This document shows positions 1 through 8,141 of a stretch of 64,000 nucleotides of DNA, one piece after another. A model generated the notes under the pieces. The model saw nothing but the letters and a program-made list of their open reading frames with translations, ran no database searches and was not told the DNA's origin. The stretch spans positions 3,720,001 through 3,784,000 of the forward strand of contig NZ_CP107799.1 of assembly GCF_041431135.1 (NCBI RefSeq), in the 5' to 3' direction. Each line of letters starts with the position of its first letter. Within the stretch, counting starts at the first letter, position 1. A program made the position numbers and the translations under genes. Source of the stretch: Streptomyces sp. NBC_00554. GTDB lineage: Bacteria > Actinomycetota > Actinomycetes > Streptomycetales > Streptomycetaceae.

Positions 1-30
1 CGCTCGCCCCCTTGCTCCAGCTCCGCCATG
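1..30 (-). CDS. 5' end of an unidentified gene, cut by the window edge
   Basis: Only the first ten codons are present (MAELEQGGE...), reading leftwards off the window. The start is supported by a strong AGGAGG ribosome-binding site (bases 35-40 on the complement) five bases before the ATG. A 16-bp palindrome lies immediately upstream. Too little is visible for identification. If the palindrome is an AccR site, a gene of short-chain acyl-CoA or branched-chain amino acid catabolism would fit, but that is inference. Confidence 0.55.
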
Positions 31-41
31 ACACCCTCCTG

Positions 42-57
42 GTTAACGCGGGTTAAC
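42..57. promoter_or_regulatory. Candidate AccR-type operator, GTTAA-N6-TTAAC
   Basis: A perfect 16-bp palindrome, GTTAA CGCGGG TTAAC, sits directly upstream of the ribosome-binding site of the minus-strand gene that starts at base 30. As I recall, GTTAA-N6-TTAAC is the motif reported for the TetR-family repressor AccR in S. avermitilis, which controls acyl-CoA generating genes. Finding it about 3 kb from an acyl-CoA carboxylase locus fits that role. Confidence 0.6.
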
Positions 58-232
58 TGCCGACCCCCCGATCATCGCAGCCGCAGGCGCCCACCGGAAC
101 CCGCCCCCGCACCCCCACCTCCCCGTTCGGGTGACACCCGCCCCAACTCCCGGCCCCCGCCCTCACCGGCCGAATAACCTGCGCACCGCCGCAGCGCATC
201 GGGGAGCGCGGGCACCTTGGGGAGGTATGACC

Positions 233-811
233 ATGACGAACCGGGAGACGACACGTGGGCGGCATCGCAGGCCCCGCCCGCGACGAGTGTTCTTTGCCGT
301 GGGGGGACTCGCGCTGGCGGCAGGGGCGTTGAGCCTCGTACGGATGGCGCCGGAGTCGGTGATCGGGGGCATGGGGGCCCCGGACGCCGAGCCGACGACG
401 GGCACCGTCACCGACACGGCGGGCAATGCCGCCGTGACCGTCGAGGCCGTGCCCTCGGCACATCCGGTGGCCGCCACGACGCCCGCCGTGATGGGCGGGG
501 AGAGCGCGCTGCCGACCCCGGGCATGAGCCTCGCGCCGACACCGGCACCGACGCCGACACGCTTCGTGACAGCCCCGTCTACACCTGTCAGGGTCCCGGT
601 GGGCGGTACGCCGGACACGACCGGCGTTCCCACCGGTCAGGCTCCCGCTCCCGCGGCACCGCGGCCACCGGCCGCGACGACCACCGCCGCACCCGCCCCG
701 AGCACGACCGCTCCGGGCCCGAAGCCCGAACCCCCGGGCCTGTGCGTACCGGTCGTCGGTCTCTGCGTGAACGGTCTGACCGAGCCTCTCGGATCCCTTG
801 CCAGGCCCTAG
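233..811 (+). CDS. Pro/Thr/Ala-rich membrane-anchored hypothetical protein
   Basis: 192 aa. A basic N-terminus rich in Arg and His is followed by one hydrophobic segment (about residues 17-34) that could be a signal anchor. The rest is a low-complexity Pro/Thr/Ala/Gly region ending in a short Cys-containing tail (PGLCVPVVGLCVNGL). The ATG at 233 is preferred because GGGGAGG lies seven bases before it; the ATG at 227 would leave almost no spacing. It is convergent with the adenylate cyclase gene, ten bases away. No family is recognised. The composition suggests an extracytoplasmic, possibly wall-spanning, protein. Confidence 0.6.
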   Translation: MTNRETTRGRHRRPRPRRVFFAVGGLALAAGALSLVRMAPESVIGGMGAPDAEPTTGTVTDTAGNAAVTVEAVPSAHPVAATTPAVMGGESALPTPGMSLAPTPAPTPTRFVTAPSTPVRVPVGGTPDTTGVPTGQAPAPAAPRPPAATTTAAPAPSTTAPGPKPEPPGLCVPVVGLCVNGLTEPLGSLARP

Positions 812-821
812 GACTCGGTTC

Positions 822-2006
822 CTACGACTCGGCGCCGCGGCGGGCGAGCAGCCACGGTTCGACCACGCCCAGGCCGCGCACCGGACGCTGCCACATCGGC
901 TGGAGGGCGAAACGGTAGGAGGGCGGTTCCTCGCCCTCCTTCTCCGCGGCGGCCGCTGCCTCGGCGGCCTCCGCCTCGGATGCGGGCGCGTCGCCGGTGC
1001 GGACCAGTTCCTCCGCGAAGGCGCCGTCCACCAGGACGGCATCCCGTGGCGCTATCGAGGTGAGGCGGCTCGCGAGGTTCACCGTCGTACCGAACACGTC
1101 GCCCATCCGGGTCGTCACCGTGCCGAAGGCGATGCCGACGCGCAGTTCCGGCATGGTCTCGTCGTTCGCCATCGTCTCGATGAGGCGCAGGGCGATCTCG
1201 GCGGCGACCCCGGCGTCGTCGGCGGCGTACAGGACCTCGTCGCCGAGCGTCTTGACGAGCCGGCCCCCGTGCGCGGCCACCAGGTCGGCGGCCGTGGTCT
1301 CGAAGGCCTCGACCAGTTCGCCGAGTTCCTCCTCCTCCATGCGGCGCGTCAGGCGTGTGAACCCGACGAGGTCCGCGAAGCCGACGGCGAGCCGGCGGTC
1401 GACCATCTCCTCGTCGTCCCCGGCCTGTACGACGCGGCCCGTCGCGGCGGCGAGCTGGCGGCGCCAGACGTAGACGAGGAACTCCTCCAGCTCGGGCAGG
1501 AGCAGTTCCATCAGGGGGTACGTCACCTCGGTGCGCGTCATCCCTGGTTCCGGGGGCTCGGTCAGGCCCGCCAGGAAGGAGTCGATCTGCCATTCGGCCA
1601 GGCGGGCGGTGGTCTGGCCGGTGGAACGGGCCACCTGGACCGCCATCGCCTCGCTCAGCAGGCCCGCCTCGACGAGGCCGGCGAGGCGGCGCAGGGCGAG
1701 TACGTCGGCTTCGGTGAGCGCCTTGGCCTGGCCGATGTCGGCGAAGCCCATGGCCCGCCAGAAGCGGGAGGCCAGTTCCATGGAGACGCCCGCGCTGCGG
1801 GCCGCCTGGAAGGGGGTGTAGCGGCGCTCGGCGCCGAGGATCAGCTGCTCCAGGCGCAGTGCGAGTGGGTCCTCGCCGGAGTCGGGGTCCTCGGGTGCGT
1901 CCACCCGGGGGGACGAGGTGTGGTTGACCGACCCGGCGGTACGGCCCGGCTCGGTGTCGGGGGCGGGGTCTGCACCCGTACCGGAACCGGTGTCGTCGAC
2001 GGTCAC
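822..2006 (-). CDS. cya: Class III adenylate cyclase
   Basis: 394 aa, converting ATP to cAMP. The N-terminal half (about 45-190) is a helical regulatory region. The cyclase homology domain spans about 205-330. Metal-binding aspartates are in VGFADLVGFTRL and KTLGDEVL. The Lys four residues before the second Asp and the Asp of MGDVFG are the adenine-specificity pair. Asn and Arg in VNLASR complete the catalytic set with the usual D+7/D+11 spacing, so the enzyme should be active and ATP-specific. No membrane segment is seen, so it is predicted cytoplasmic. The GTG start has GGAAGGG upstream. cAMP influences germination and development in Streptomyces. Confidence 0.92.
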   Translation of the reverse strand: MTVDDTGSGTGADPAPDTEPGRTAGSVNHTSSPRVDAPEDPDSGEDPLALRLEQLILGAERRYTPFQAARSAGVSMELASRFWRAMGFADIGQAKALTEADVLALRRLAGLVEAGLLSEAMAVQVARSTGQTTARLAEWQIDSFLAGLTEPPEPGMTRTEVTYPLMELLLPELEEFLVYVWRRQLAAATGRVVQAGDDEEMVDRRLAVGFADLVGFTRLTRRMEEEELGELVEAFETTAADLVAAHGGRLVKTLGDEVLYAADDAGVAAEIALRLIETMANDETMPELRVGIAFGTVTTRMGDVFGTTVNLASRLTSIAPRDAVLVDGAFAEELVRTGDAPASEAEAAEAAAAAEKEGEEPPSYRFALQPMWQRPVRGLGVVEPWLLARRGAES

Positions 2007-2118
2007 GCCTGCTGCCCTTCCGATCTGCCACGGTCAGGTATCGACCGCGCTCAACTCTACGGCAGGTGTGGGCTGGCTCACTCCTGACGCGGGTGTGTGC
2101 ACGGGGCCGGCCTTGGGG

Positions 2119-2277
2119 TTTTTTCGCCCCCTCCGCCCCTTCCCGTCCCGTTTCTGGGGGCTGCCGCCCCCAGACCCCCGCTATCGGCCTGAACGGCCTC
2201 GTCCTCAAACGCCGGACGGGCTGAAACCGGGCGTAGCCCGGAAGCAAGGGACGGGTAGGGGCGGAGGGGGCGAAAAA
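2119..2277. repeat. Intergenic palindromic repeat, copy 1
   Basis: An element of about 155 bp bounded by TTTTTT and AAAAA. Its long terminal inverted repeats read CGCCCCCTCCGCCCC inward on the left and GGGGCGGAGGGGGCG on the right. Internal hairpins include CTGGGGG/CCCCCAG and CCGGGCG/GCCCGG. A near-identical copy lies at 14165-14323. It begins eight bases from the birA stop codon, so it probably terminates birA transcription before cya. The structure suggests a dispersed Streptomyces intergenic repeat of MITE or terminator type. Confidence 0.85.
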
Positions 2278-2284
2278 CCCACCC

Positions 2285-3157
2285 TCAGCCCCCAACCGCC
2301 CGCAGATGCACAATGTCCCCCGCCCCCACCGGCTCCTGCACCCCTTCCTCCGTGGCCAGAACCAACCGCCCGTCCCCGTCCACGGCCACCGCCTCCCCAC
2401 TGATCGACCGCCCCCCGGGCAGCTCGGCCCGCACCACGCGCCCGAGCGTCGCGCACCCGGCGGCGTACGTCTCCTGGAGCCCGGACGCGACAGGGTCCCC
2501 GCCCGCGTCGCGCCAGCGCTCGTACCACTGCGACAGCGACCGCAGGACGGCCCGCAGCACGGTGTCACGGTCCGTGGTCGCCGCGCCCGCGAGGGCGAGG
2601 GACCCGGCCCCGGGGACGGGGAGTTCGTCCTCGCGCAGCGAGACGTTGATGCCGATGCCCACCACGACCGCGTCGGTCCCGGCCCGCTCGGCGAGAATGC
2701 CGCCGGCTTTGCGCTCCGCACCGTCCACGGTCACCAGCAGGTCATTGGGCCACTTGAGTGCCGTATCGACGCCGGCGGCCCGCGACAGCGCGGTCGCGAC
2801 CGCGACCCCGGTGAGCAGCGGCAGCCATCCCCAGCGCTCGACGGGGACCTGGGCCGGCTTCAGCAGGACGGAGAAGAAGAGGCCGGAGCGGGCGGGTGCC
2901 GTCCACTGCCGGTCGAGGCGTCCACGTCCGGCGTTCTGCTCCTCGGCGACGAGTACCGCGCCCTCGGCGGCCGTTCCCGCGGTGGCGCGGGCGACGAGGT
3001 CGGAGTTGGTCGACCCGGTGCGGGCGACCACCTCGATGCCCGACCAGAGGCTCCCGTCCCGTACCAGCGCCTTGCGCAGGGCGACCGCGTTGAGCGGCGG
3101 ACGGTCCAGGTCGGACCACGGGTTGTCGTTGGCGTCTGATGCATCTCGCGGCGTCAT
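2285..3157 (-). CDS. birA: Biotin--[acetyl-CoA carboxylase] ligase
   Basis: 290 aa. It activates biotin to biotinyl-AMP and transfers it to the biotin carrier lysine, here most likely that of AccA at 8142-9914. Key motifs are TGSTNSD, the biotin/AMP loop GRGRLDRQW, the catalytic KWPNDLL and KAGGIL, followed by a small C-terminal SH3-like domain. It lacks the N-terminal helix-turn-helix of E. coli BirA, so it is a monofunctional ligase without a DNA-binding domain. Start chosen at the ATG followed by TPRDASD, with AGGGTGGG upstream. It is divergent from the carboxylase beta gene. Confidence 0.93.
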   Translation of the reverse strand: MTPRDASDANDNPWSDLDRPPLNAVALRKALVRDGSLWSGIEVVARTGSTNSDLVARATAGTAAEGAVLVAEEQNAGRGRLDRQWTAPARSGLFFSVLLKPAQVPVERWGWLPLLTGVAVATALSRAAGVDTALKWPNDLLVTVDGAERKAGGILAERAGTDAVVVGIGINVSLREDELPVPGAGSLALAGAATTDRDTVLRAVLRSLSQWYERWRDAGGDPVASGLQETYAAGCATLGRVVRAELPGGRSISGEAVAVDGDGRLVLATEEGVQEPVGAGDIVHLRAVGG

Positions 3158-3338
3158 GCAACCCACCCTAGGTGTGGTAAACGCCGCACTGCCGAACCGT
3201 ATCGCCGCCACTACCCTACGAGTCAGTAGCAAACTCCTGAGCAGCATCCTTGAGCAGAACGCGCCACGGAGCGCTCAGCAGCACGTTCGAGTACGTCACC
3301 CTCACGTCCCCATTGAGCAGGCAGGGAGCCGCATCCCG

Positions 3339-4937
3339 ATGTCCGAGCCGGAAGAGCTGCAACACCCCGACATCCACACCACCGCGGGCAAAATCGCGGA
3401 CCTGCAGCGCCGTATCGAGGAGGCGACGCACGCCGGCTCGGCACGCGCCGTCGAAAAGCAGCACGCCAAGGGCAAGTTGACGGCCCGTGAGCGGATCGAG
3501 CTGCTCCTCGACGAGGGGTCGTTCGTCGAGTTCGACGAGTTCGCGCAGCACCGGTCCAGCGACTTCGGCCTGGAGAAGAACCGTCCGTACGGAGACGGTG
3601 TGGTCACCGGGTACGGCACGGTCGACGGCCGCCCCGTCGCCGTGTTCTCACAGGACTTCACCGTCTTCGGCGGCGCCCTCGGCGAGGTCTTCGGCCAGAA
3701 GATCATGAAGGCGATGGACTTCGCGCTGAAGACGGGCTGCCCGGTCATCGGCATCAACGACTCGGGCGGCGCCCGCATCCAGGAGGGTGTCAGCGCGCTG
3801 GGCATGTACGGCGAGATCTTCCGCCGGAACACCCATGCTTCCGGGGTGATCCCGCAGATCTCCCTTGTCGTCGGCCCGTGCGCGGGCGGCGCGGTCTACT
3901 CCCCCGCGATCACCGACTTCACGATCATGGTCGACCAGACCTCGCACATGTTCATCACGGGGCCCGATGTCATCAAGACGGTGACGGGCGAGGACGTCGG
4001 CTTCGAGGAGCTCGGCGGCGCCCGGACCCACAACGCGGTGTCCGGCGTGGCCCATCACATGGCGGGCGACGAGAAGGACGCCATCGAGTACGTCAAGCAG
4101 CTGCTGTCGTACCTGCCGTCCAACAACCTCAGCGAGGCCCCGGTCTTCCCGGAGGAGGCGGACCTCACCGTCACCGACGAGGACCGCGAGCTGGACGTGA
4201 TCGTGCCGGACAGCGCGAACCAGCCGTACGACATGCACACGGTGATCGAACACGTCCTGGACGACGCCGAGTTCTTCGAGACGCAGGCGCTGTTCGCGCC
4301 GAACATCCTCACCGGGTTCGGGCGGGTCGAGGGCCACCCGGTGGGCATCGTCGCCAACCAGCCGATGCAGTTCGCGGGCTGTCTGGACATCGACGCGAGC
4401 GAGAAGGCCGCGCGTTTCGTCCGGACGTGCGACGCCTTCAACGTCCCGGTCATCACGTTCGTGGACGTCCCTGGCTTCCTCCCCGGCGTCGACCAGGAAC
4501 ACACCGGCATCATCCGCCGCGGCGCCAAGCTGATCTACGCCTATGCCGAGGCGACCGTCCCGCTCATCACGGTCATCACCCGCAAGGCCTTCGGCGGCGC
4601 GTACGACGTCATGGGGTCCAAGCACCTGGGCGCCGACCTCAACCTCGCCTGGCCCACGGCCCAGATCGCGGTGATGGGCGCGCAGGGCGCGGTCAACATC
4701 CTGCACCGCCGCACCATCGCCGCGGCTCCCGCGGAGGAGCAGGAGGCGACCCGGGCCCGCCTGATCCAGGAGTACGAGGACACGCTCCTGAACCCGTACA
4801 CGGCGGCCGAGCGCGGCTACATCGACGGCGTGATCATGCCGTCCGACACCCGCGCCCATGTCGTACGCGGCCTGCGTGCGCTGCGTACGAAGCGGGAGTC
4901 GCTGCCTCCGAAGAAGCACGGCAACATCCCCCTCTAG
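3339..4937 (+). CDS. pccB: Acyl-CoA (propionyl-CoA type) carboxylase beta subunit
   Basis: 532 aa carboxyltransferase subunit that moves the carboxyl group from carboxybiotin to propionyl- or acetyl-CoA, making methylmalonyl- or malonyl-CoA for polyketide and lipid synthesis. Two crotonase-like halves are visible; oxyanion-hole glycine motifs appear in INDSGGARIQEG and KAFGGAYDVMGSK. The Asp in GGAYDVM is at about residue 423, matching Asp422, the specificity residue described for S. coelicolor PccB. The ATG at 3339 follows GCAGGGAGCC. The epsilon subunit gene follows after 34 bases. The biotinylated alpha partner is AccA downstream. Confidence 0.93.
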   Translation: MSEPEELQHPDIHTTAGKIADLQRRIEEATHAGSARAVEKQHAKGKLTARERIELLLDEGSFVEFDEFAQHRSSDFGLEKNRPYGDGVVTGYGTVDGRPVAVFSQDFTVFGGALGEVFGQKIMKAMDFALKTGCPVIGINDSGGARIQEGVSALGMYGEIFRRNTHASGVIPQISLVVGPCAGGAVYSPAITDFTIMVDQTSHMFITGPDVIKTVTGEDVGFEELGGARTHNAVSGVAHHMAGDEKDAIEYVKQLLSYLPSNNLSEAPVFPEEADLTVTDEDRELDVIVPDSANQPYDMHTVIEHVLDDAEFFETQALFAPNILTGFGRVEGHPVGIVANQPMQFAGCLDIDASEKAARFVRTCDAFNVPVITFVDVPGFLPGVDQEHTGIIRRGAKLIYAYAEATVPLITVITRKAFGGAYDVMGSKHLGADLNLAWPTAQIAVMGAQGAVNILHRRTIAAAPAEEQEATRARLIQEYEDTLLNPYTAAERGYIDGVIMPSDTRAHVVRGLRALRTKRESLPPKKHGNIPL

Positions 4938-4971
4938 ACCCCTCCAGACCCTGAAAAGCTTGGGAGCGGTA

Positions 4972-5181
4972 ATGACGATCAAGGTCGTACGGGGCAATCC
5001 GACCCCGGAGGAGCTGGCCGCCGCACTGGCGGTGGTCCGGGCGCGCGCCGCGGCGGCGGCTTCGGCCCCGCCCGGCGCGCCCGGGGCCAGGGCCGCGTGG
5101 GCCGACCCGGCCCGTATCGCCACGCGCCGGCTGCCCCAGCCGGGCCCGACGGCGTGGGGCCGCACGTACTGGCCCGGCTAG
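4972..5181 (+). CDS. pccE: Acyl-CoA carboxylase epsilon subunit
   Basis: 69 aa. It begins with the family hallmark VVRGNPTPEELAAALAVV, followed by an Ala-rich helix and a C-terminal Trp-containing tail (AWGRTYWPG). Actinobacterial acyl-CoA carboxylases use such a small epsilon polypeptide to bridge and stimulate the alpha and beta subunits. Its position just downstream of pccB, with GGGAG before the ATG, supports the call. It is convergent with the SGNH hydrolase gene. Confidence 0.9.
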   Translation: MTIKVVRGNPTPEELAAALAVVRARAAAAASAPPGAPGARAAWADPARIATRRLPQPGPTAWGRTYWPG

Positions 5182-5188
5182 GCAGGCT

Positions 5189-6319
5189 CTAGAGCAGTTT
5201 CGCGAGAGCTTCGGCCATCACCGCGTACCCCGCGTCGTTGGGGTGCAGGTGGTCGCCGAAGTCGTACGCCGGGTGCAGCCGGTCCGGGTCTGCCGGGTCG
5301 GCCAGTACGCGGTTCAGGTCCACCGCCGCGTCCCATTCGCCGGCGCCGCGGATCCACTCGTTCACCTCGTGGCTCACCTTCGCCGCGTGCTCGCCCCAGT
5401 GGTCGGAGCCGCCGAAGGGGAGGAGGGTGGACCCGATCACCCGTAGACCCCGGGCACGCGCCTGCCGTATCAACTTACGGTAGCCGTCGATGAGTTCACC
5501 GGCCTCCACGACCGGCGCAGGCTTGTAGGTGGGCTGTTCACCGGTCTCGCTGAAGCCGATGTCGTTGAGCCCCTGGAGCACGACGAGTGTGCCCACGCCC
5601 TGGTGGTCGAGGACGTCGCGGCCGAGTCGGTGGATGCCCTTCTCGCCGTACCAGGCCGAGTCGTTGAGCAGCAGGTTCCCACCGATGCCCGCGTTGAGGA
5701 CGGGTCGTCCGGTGCGTTCGGCGAGCAGGTCCGACCAGCGGTGGTTCGCGCCGGGGGTCGAGCCGAAGCCGTCCGTGATGGAGTCCCCGAAGAGCGCGAC
5801 GGCGTCCCTGCGGCCCGCGTCGACCTCGACGGCCGAGAGGAAGTACCAGGACTCGGACGACGCGTCGAAGGCCTCGCCCCCGATGTCCGCCAGGCGGTCA
5901 CCCGGGGCCCGGTGGCTGGTCGCGAAGGCCTGTGCGTGGAAGGTCGCGGGGCCGGTGACGGCGTCGAGGTGGAGGGTGACGGTCACCGACTCCAGGGATT
6001 CCAGGGCGAGTTCGGCCGGGTCGCTGACGGCGAGGCCGCGCGCGGGGATCTCGGCCGAGGCGTCCCCGCCGAAGGTGAGCCGCCGCACCGAGCCGGGCTC
6101 GATCGCTGCTCCTTCGCCGGCACGGGCCACGGTGGCGCCCGCGATCCGCAGTGGCGAGGTGCCGTACGCGTTGGACAGCCGGATACGGACCCGGCCGCCG
6201 CCCGCGGTGAGGCGTACGACCTGGCGCAGCGACTGGCGCCAGAAGCCCTCCTGCGACCAGTTGGGGGTGAAGCCCTCGGCGGGGAGCTGGGGCGATGCGG
6301 TCCAGGCGGTGGTGAACAC
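5189..6319 (-). CDS. SGNH/GDSL-family hydrolase (esterase)
   Basis: 376 aa. The N-terminal half (about 1-165) is a beta-rich module. The C-terminal half is an SGNH hydrolase: block I FGDSITDG with the catalytic Ser, block II Gly in NAGIGGN, block III GLND with Asn, and block V DHLHPN with the catalytic Asp and His. No signal peptide is seen, so it is predicted cytoplasmic. Relatives include carbohydrate esterases and lipases; the substrate cannot be deduced. The GTG start is backed by GGAGG. A 24-bp inverted repeat just upstream suggests a dedicated repressor. Confidence 0.85.
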   Translation of the reverse strand: MFTTAWTASPQLPAEGFTPNWSQEGFWRQSLRQVVRLTAGGGRVRIRLSNAYGTSPLRIAGATVARAGEGAAIEPGSVRRLTFGGDASAEIPARGLAVSDPAELALESLESVTVTLHLDAVTGPATFHAQAFATSHRAPGDRLADIGGEAFDASSESWYFLSAVEVDAGRRDAVALFGDSITDGFGSTPGANHRWSDLLAERTGRPVLNAGIGGNLLLNDSAWYGEKGIHRLGRDVLDHQGVGTLVVLQGLNDIGFSETGEQPTYKPAPVVEAGELIDGYRKLIRQARARGLRVIGSTLLPFGGSDHWGEHAAKVSHEVNEWIRGAGEWDAAVDLNRVLADPADPDRLHPAYDFGDHLHPNDAGYAVMAEALAKLL

Positions 6320-6334
6320 GGCAGCTTGCCTCCA

Positions 6335-6358
6335 TTAAAGGGACCAGAGTTCCTTTAG
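6335..6358. promoter_or_regulatory. Candidate operator upstream of the SGNH hydrolase
   Basis: Half-sites TTAAAGGGAC and GTTCCTTTAG (eight of ten bases complementary) are separated by CAGA. They lie 16 bases upstream of the GTG start of the hydrolase, around its ribosome-binding region. A further half-site, CTAAAGAAAC, lies at 6391-6400. The AT-rich motif stands out in this high-GC genome and resembles sugar-responsive repressor sites. The regulator is unknown. Confidence 0.45.
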
Positions 6359-6432
6359 TAACGCTCACGACGGTAACAGGAGGCGGCGCACTAAAGAAAC
6401 CCCAGACCCGTTTACGCGAGAGGTGGGCAAGT

Positions 6433-6448
6433 TGAGTACGCGTACTCA
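6433..6448. promoter_or_regulatory. Perfect 16-bp palindrome upstream of the small membrane protein gene
   Basis: TGAGTACGCGTACTCA is a perfect palindrome whose right end lies 35 bases before the ATG at 6484. Position and symmetry suggest a homodimeric repressor or activator site for the small membrane protein gene and perhaps maf. I cannot assign it to a named regulator. Confidence 0.5.
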
Positions 6449-6483
6449 GGCGCCCGGCCCCTCGCCGTCGCACGATCGAAGAC

Positions 6484-6612
6484 ATGCTGTGGTCCGACCC
6501 CGAGAACGAGCCCCCCAAGGAACTCCGCGACACTCAGGACATGTTGCGGCGCCTTGGTGTTCTCGTGGCGCTGGCCATGGTGCTCGCGATGGTCGTCCTC
6601 GGCGTGATGTGA
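6484..6612 (+). CDS. mmpB: Small membrane protein, MmpB-like
   Basis: 42 aa: an acidic N-terminal stretch MLWSDPENEPPKELRD, a basic segment (MLRRLG) and one hydrophobic helix of about 18 residues ending the protein. It is a single-pass small membrane protein just upstream of maf. I recall this sequence type being annotated as morphogenic membrane protein MmpB, linked to development in Streptomyces; the name is from memory and unverified. No strong ribosome-binding site is seen, so the start rests on the reading frame and conserved look. The palindrome upstream may control it. Confidence 0.65.
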   Translation: MLWSDPENEPPKELRDTQDMLRRLGVLVALAMVLAMVVLGVM

Positions 6613-6669
6613 GCACCCTCCACATGACACGGAGGGCGATCATCGCGGCGGCGCCGATACCCTGATCGC

Positions 6670-7290
6670 ATGACTGATCAGCCGCGTCGCCGTCTCGTGC
6701 TCGCCTCGCAGTCCCCTGCCCGGCTCAACCTGCTGCGGCAGGCCGGACTCGCCCCCGAGGTGATCGTGAGCGGGGTCGACGAGGAAGCCGTCAGCGCACC
6801 GACCCCCGCCGAACTCGCCCTGGCGCTGGCCGAGGCGAAGGCCTCCGTGGTGGCGGCGAAGCCCGAGGTCCAGGGCGCCCTGGTGGTCGGCTGCGACTCG
6901 GTCCTCGACCTGGACGGCGAGGCCTACGGCAAGCCCGCCGACGCCGAGGAGGCCACCGCCCGCTGGAAGTCGATGCGCGGCCGCGCCGGGACACTCCAGA
7001 CGGGCCACTGCGTCTACGACACGGCGGCCAAGCGCTACGCCTCGGCGACCGCGTCCACCGTGGTCCACTTCGGCGACCCGAGCGACGCCGAGATCGCCGC
7101 GTACGTCGCCTCGGGCGAACCCCTCTACGTGGCCGGGGCGTTCACCCTCGACGGCCGCTCGGCCCCGTTCATCGACGGCATCGACGGCGACCACGGCAAC
7201 GTGATCGGGATCTCGCTGCCACTGGTGCGCCGCCTGCTGGCCGAACTGGGCGTCGGCATCACGGAGTTGTGGACGCCGCGGGAGAAGTGA
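6670..7290 (+). CDS. maf: Maf-family nucleoside triphosphate pyrophosphatase
   Basis: 206 aa. Maf proteins hydrolyse non-canonical or excess dTTP/UTP-type nucleotides to monophosphates and have been linked to septum regulation. The start LASQSPARLNLLRQAG matches the Maf nucleotide-binding opening (usually SxSPRRxELL). GVDEEA, ALALAEAKA, GCDSVLDLDG and GAFTLDGRSAPFIDGIDGD follow in family order. Length is typical. It is convergent with the membrane protein at 7303, only 12 bases away. Confidence 0.9.
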   Translation: MTDQPRRRLVLASQSPARLNLLRQAGLAPEVIVSGVDEEAVSAPTPAELALALAEAKASVVAAKPEVQGALVVGCDSVLDLDGEAYGKPADAEEATARWKSMRGRAGTLQTGHCVYDTAAKRYASATASTVVHFGDPSDAEIAAYVASGEPLYVAGAFTLDGRSAPFIDGIDGDHGNVIGISLPLVRRLLAELGVGITELWTPREK

Positions 7291-7302
7291 CCGGGAGCGG
7301 GA

Positions 7303-7782
7303 TCAGGAGGGCGAGGGGGCCGGAGGGGCCACGACCGGCGCGCCTCCGTTGTCTCCGTTCCCGCCCTTCTCGGGCGCGGCGTCGACCGGGCCCGCCGGGC
7401 GGCCGAACGCCAGAAGCGTGAACACGATCAGCGCGAGCCCCACCATCAGGAAGGCGAACGCGCCCCAGCCGACCAGGCCCACCGTGAGCGCGCCCAGCAG
7501 ACCGTGCACCACCGCGGCGCTGATGAGGAGGATCCGGCCGAAGAGGCCCGGGGCCCGGTCGCGCACGGCGGCCAGCAGGGCGGTGAGGCCGCACAGCGCG
7601 AAGTAGGCGCCGAAGACCAGGCCCCCGACCTTCGAGGAGATGGACATCATGTCCGGGTCGAGCCCCGCCAGGGACATGTCCTGGTTGTCGACGACAGTGC
7701 CGAGCAACCAGTTCAGCAGCGCGATGCCGATCGCCTCCACGAAGAGCACGATCGCCGCCACCCACGCAACCGGTCTGCGCAC
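7303..7782 (-). CDS. Four-helix integral membrane protein of unknown function
   Basis: 159 aa. Four hydrophobic segments are evident (VAWVAAIVLFVEAIGIALL; GGLVFGAYFALCGLTALLA; ILLISAAVVHGLLGALTVG; FAFLMVGLALIVFTLLAF), then a Gly/Asn/Pro-rich cytoplasmic or external tail. The GTG before VRRPVAW is preferred because GGTGGGG lies seven bases upstream; an ATG at 7836 in the same frame is the alternative. It is conserved-looking and sits between maf and accA. No function is recognised. Confidence 0.65.
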   Translation of the reverse strand: MRRPVAWVAAIVLFVEAIGIALLNWLLGTVVDNQDMSLAGLDPDMMSISSKVGGLVFGAYFALCGLTALLAAVRDRAPGLFGRILLISAAVVHGLLGALTVGLVGWGAFAFLMVGLALIVFTLLAFGRPAGPVDAAPEKGGNGDNGGAPVVAPPAPSPS

Positions 7783-8141
7783 CACCGGTCCCCACCCGCT
7801 TCCGTGTGCTGTTACCACAAGTACGTTCGAGTACATCCTGAACGCTACTAACGGGTAAACCTCGGGACAAGGGTTCTGCCGAGGGCAAAGAATCATTGGG
7901 CCATTCGTAGGGACTCGACAAAGAAACCCTGTGGCACGCAGCACTGACTCACAGAGACCTCGACCACACAGGAGGGCTAGGGTTCAGGGCAGGGATCCCG
8001 TGTGCCGTGGCGCGACAAGGGATTTCACGGGTCGAGCGCGCCTCGAATCACACTCCGTGTGGGCAAGCTCACCATTGGGGACGGGTCGAAAGCTCGTGTC
8101 GGCAGTCCCTAAACTCGGCTTGTTTCAAGGAGGGAGCCATC
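7783..8141. promoter_or_regulatory. Divergent intergenic region upstream of accA
   Basis: About 360 bases without a convincing gene. It should hold the promoters of the membrane protein gene (leftward) and accA (rightward). A candidate -10 TAAACT at 8110-8115 lies about 30 bases before the accA start, and a very strong AGGAGGG ribosome-binding site follows at 8129-8135. The 12-mer ACGTTCGAGTAC at 7823-7834 also occurs upstream of pccB (3283-3294). No RNA gene or operator of known type is seen. Confidence 0.45.
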
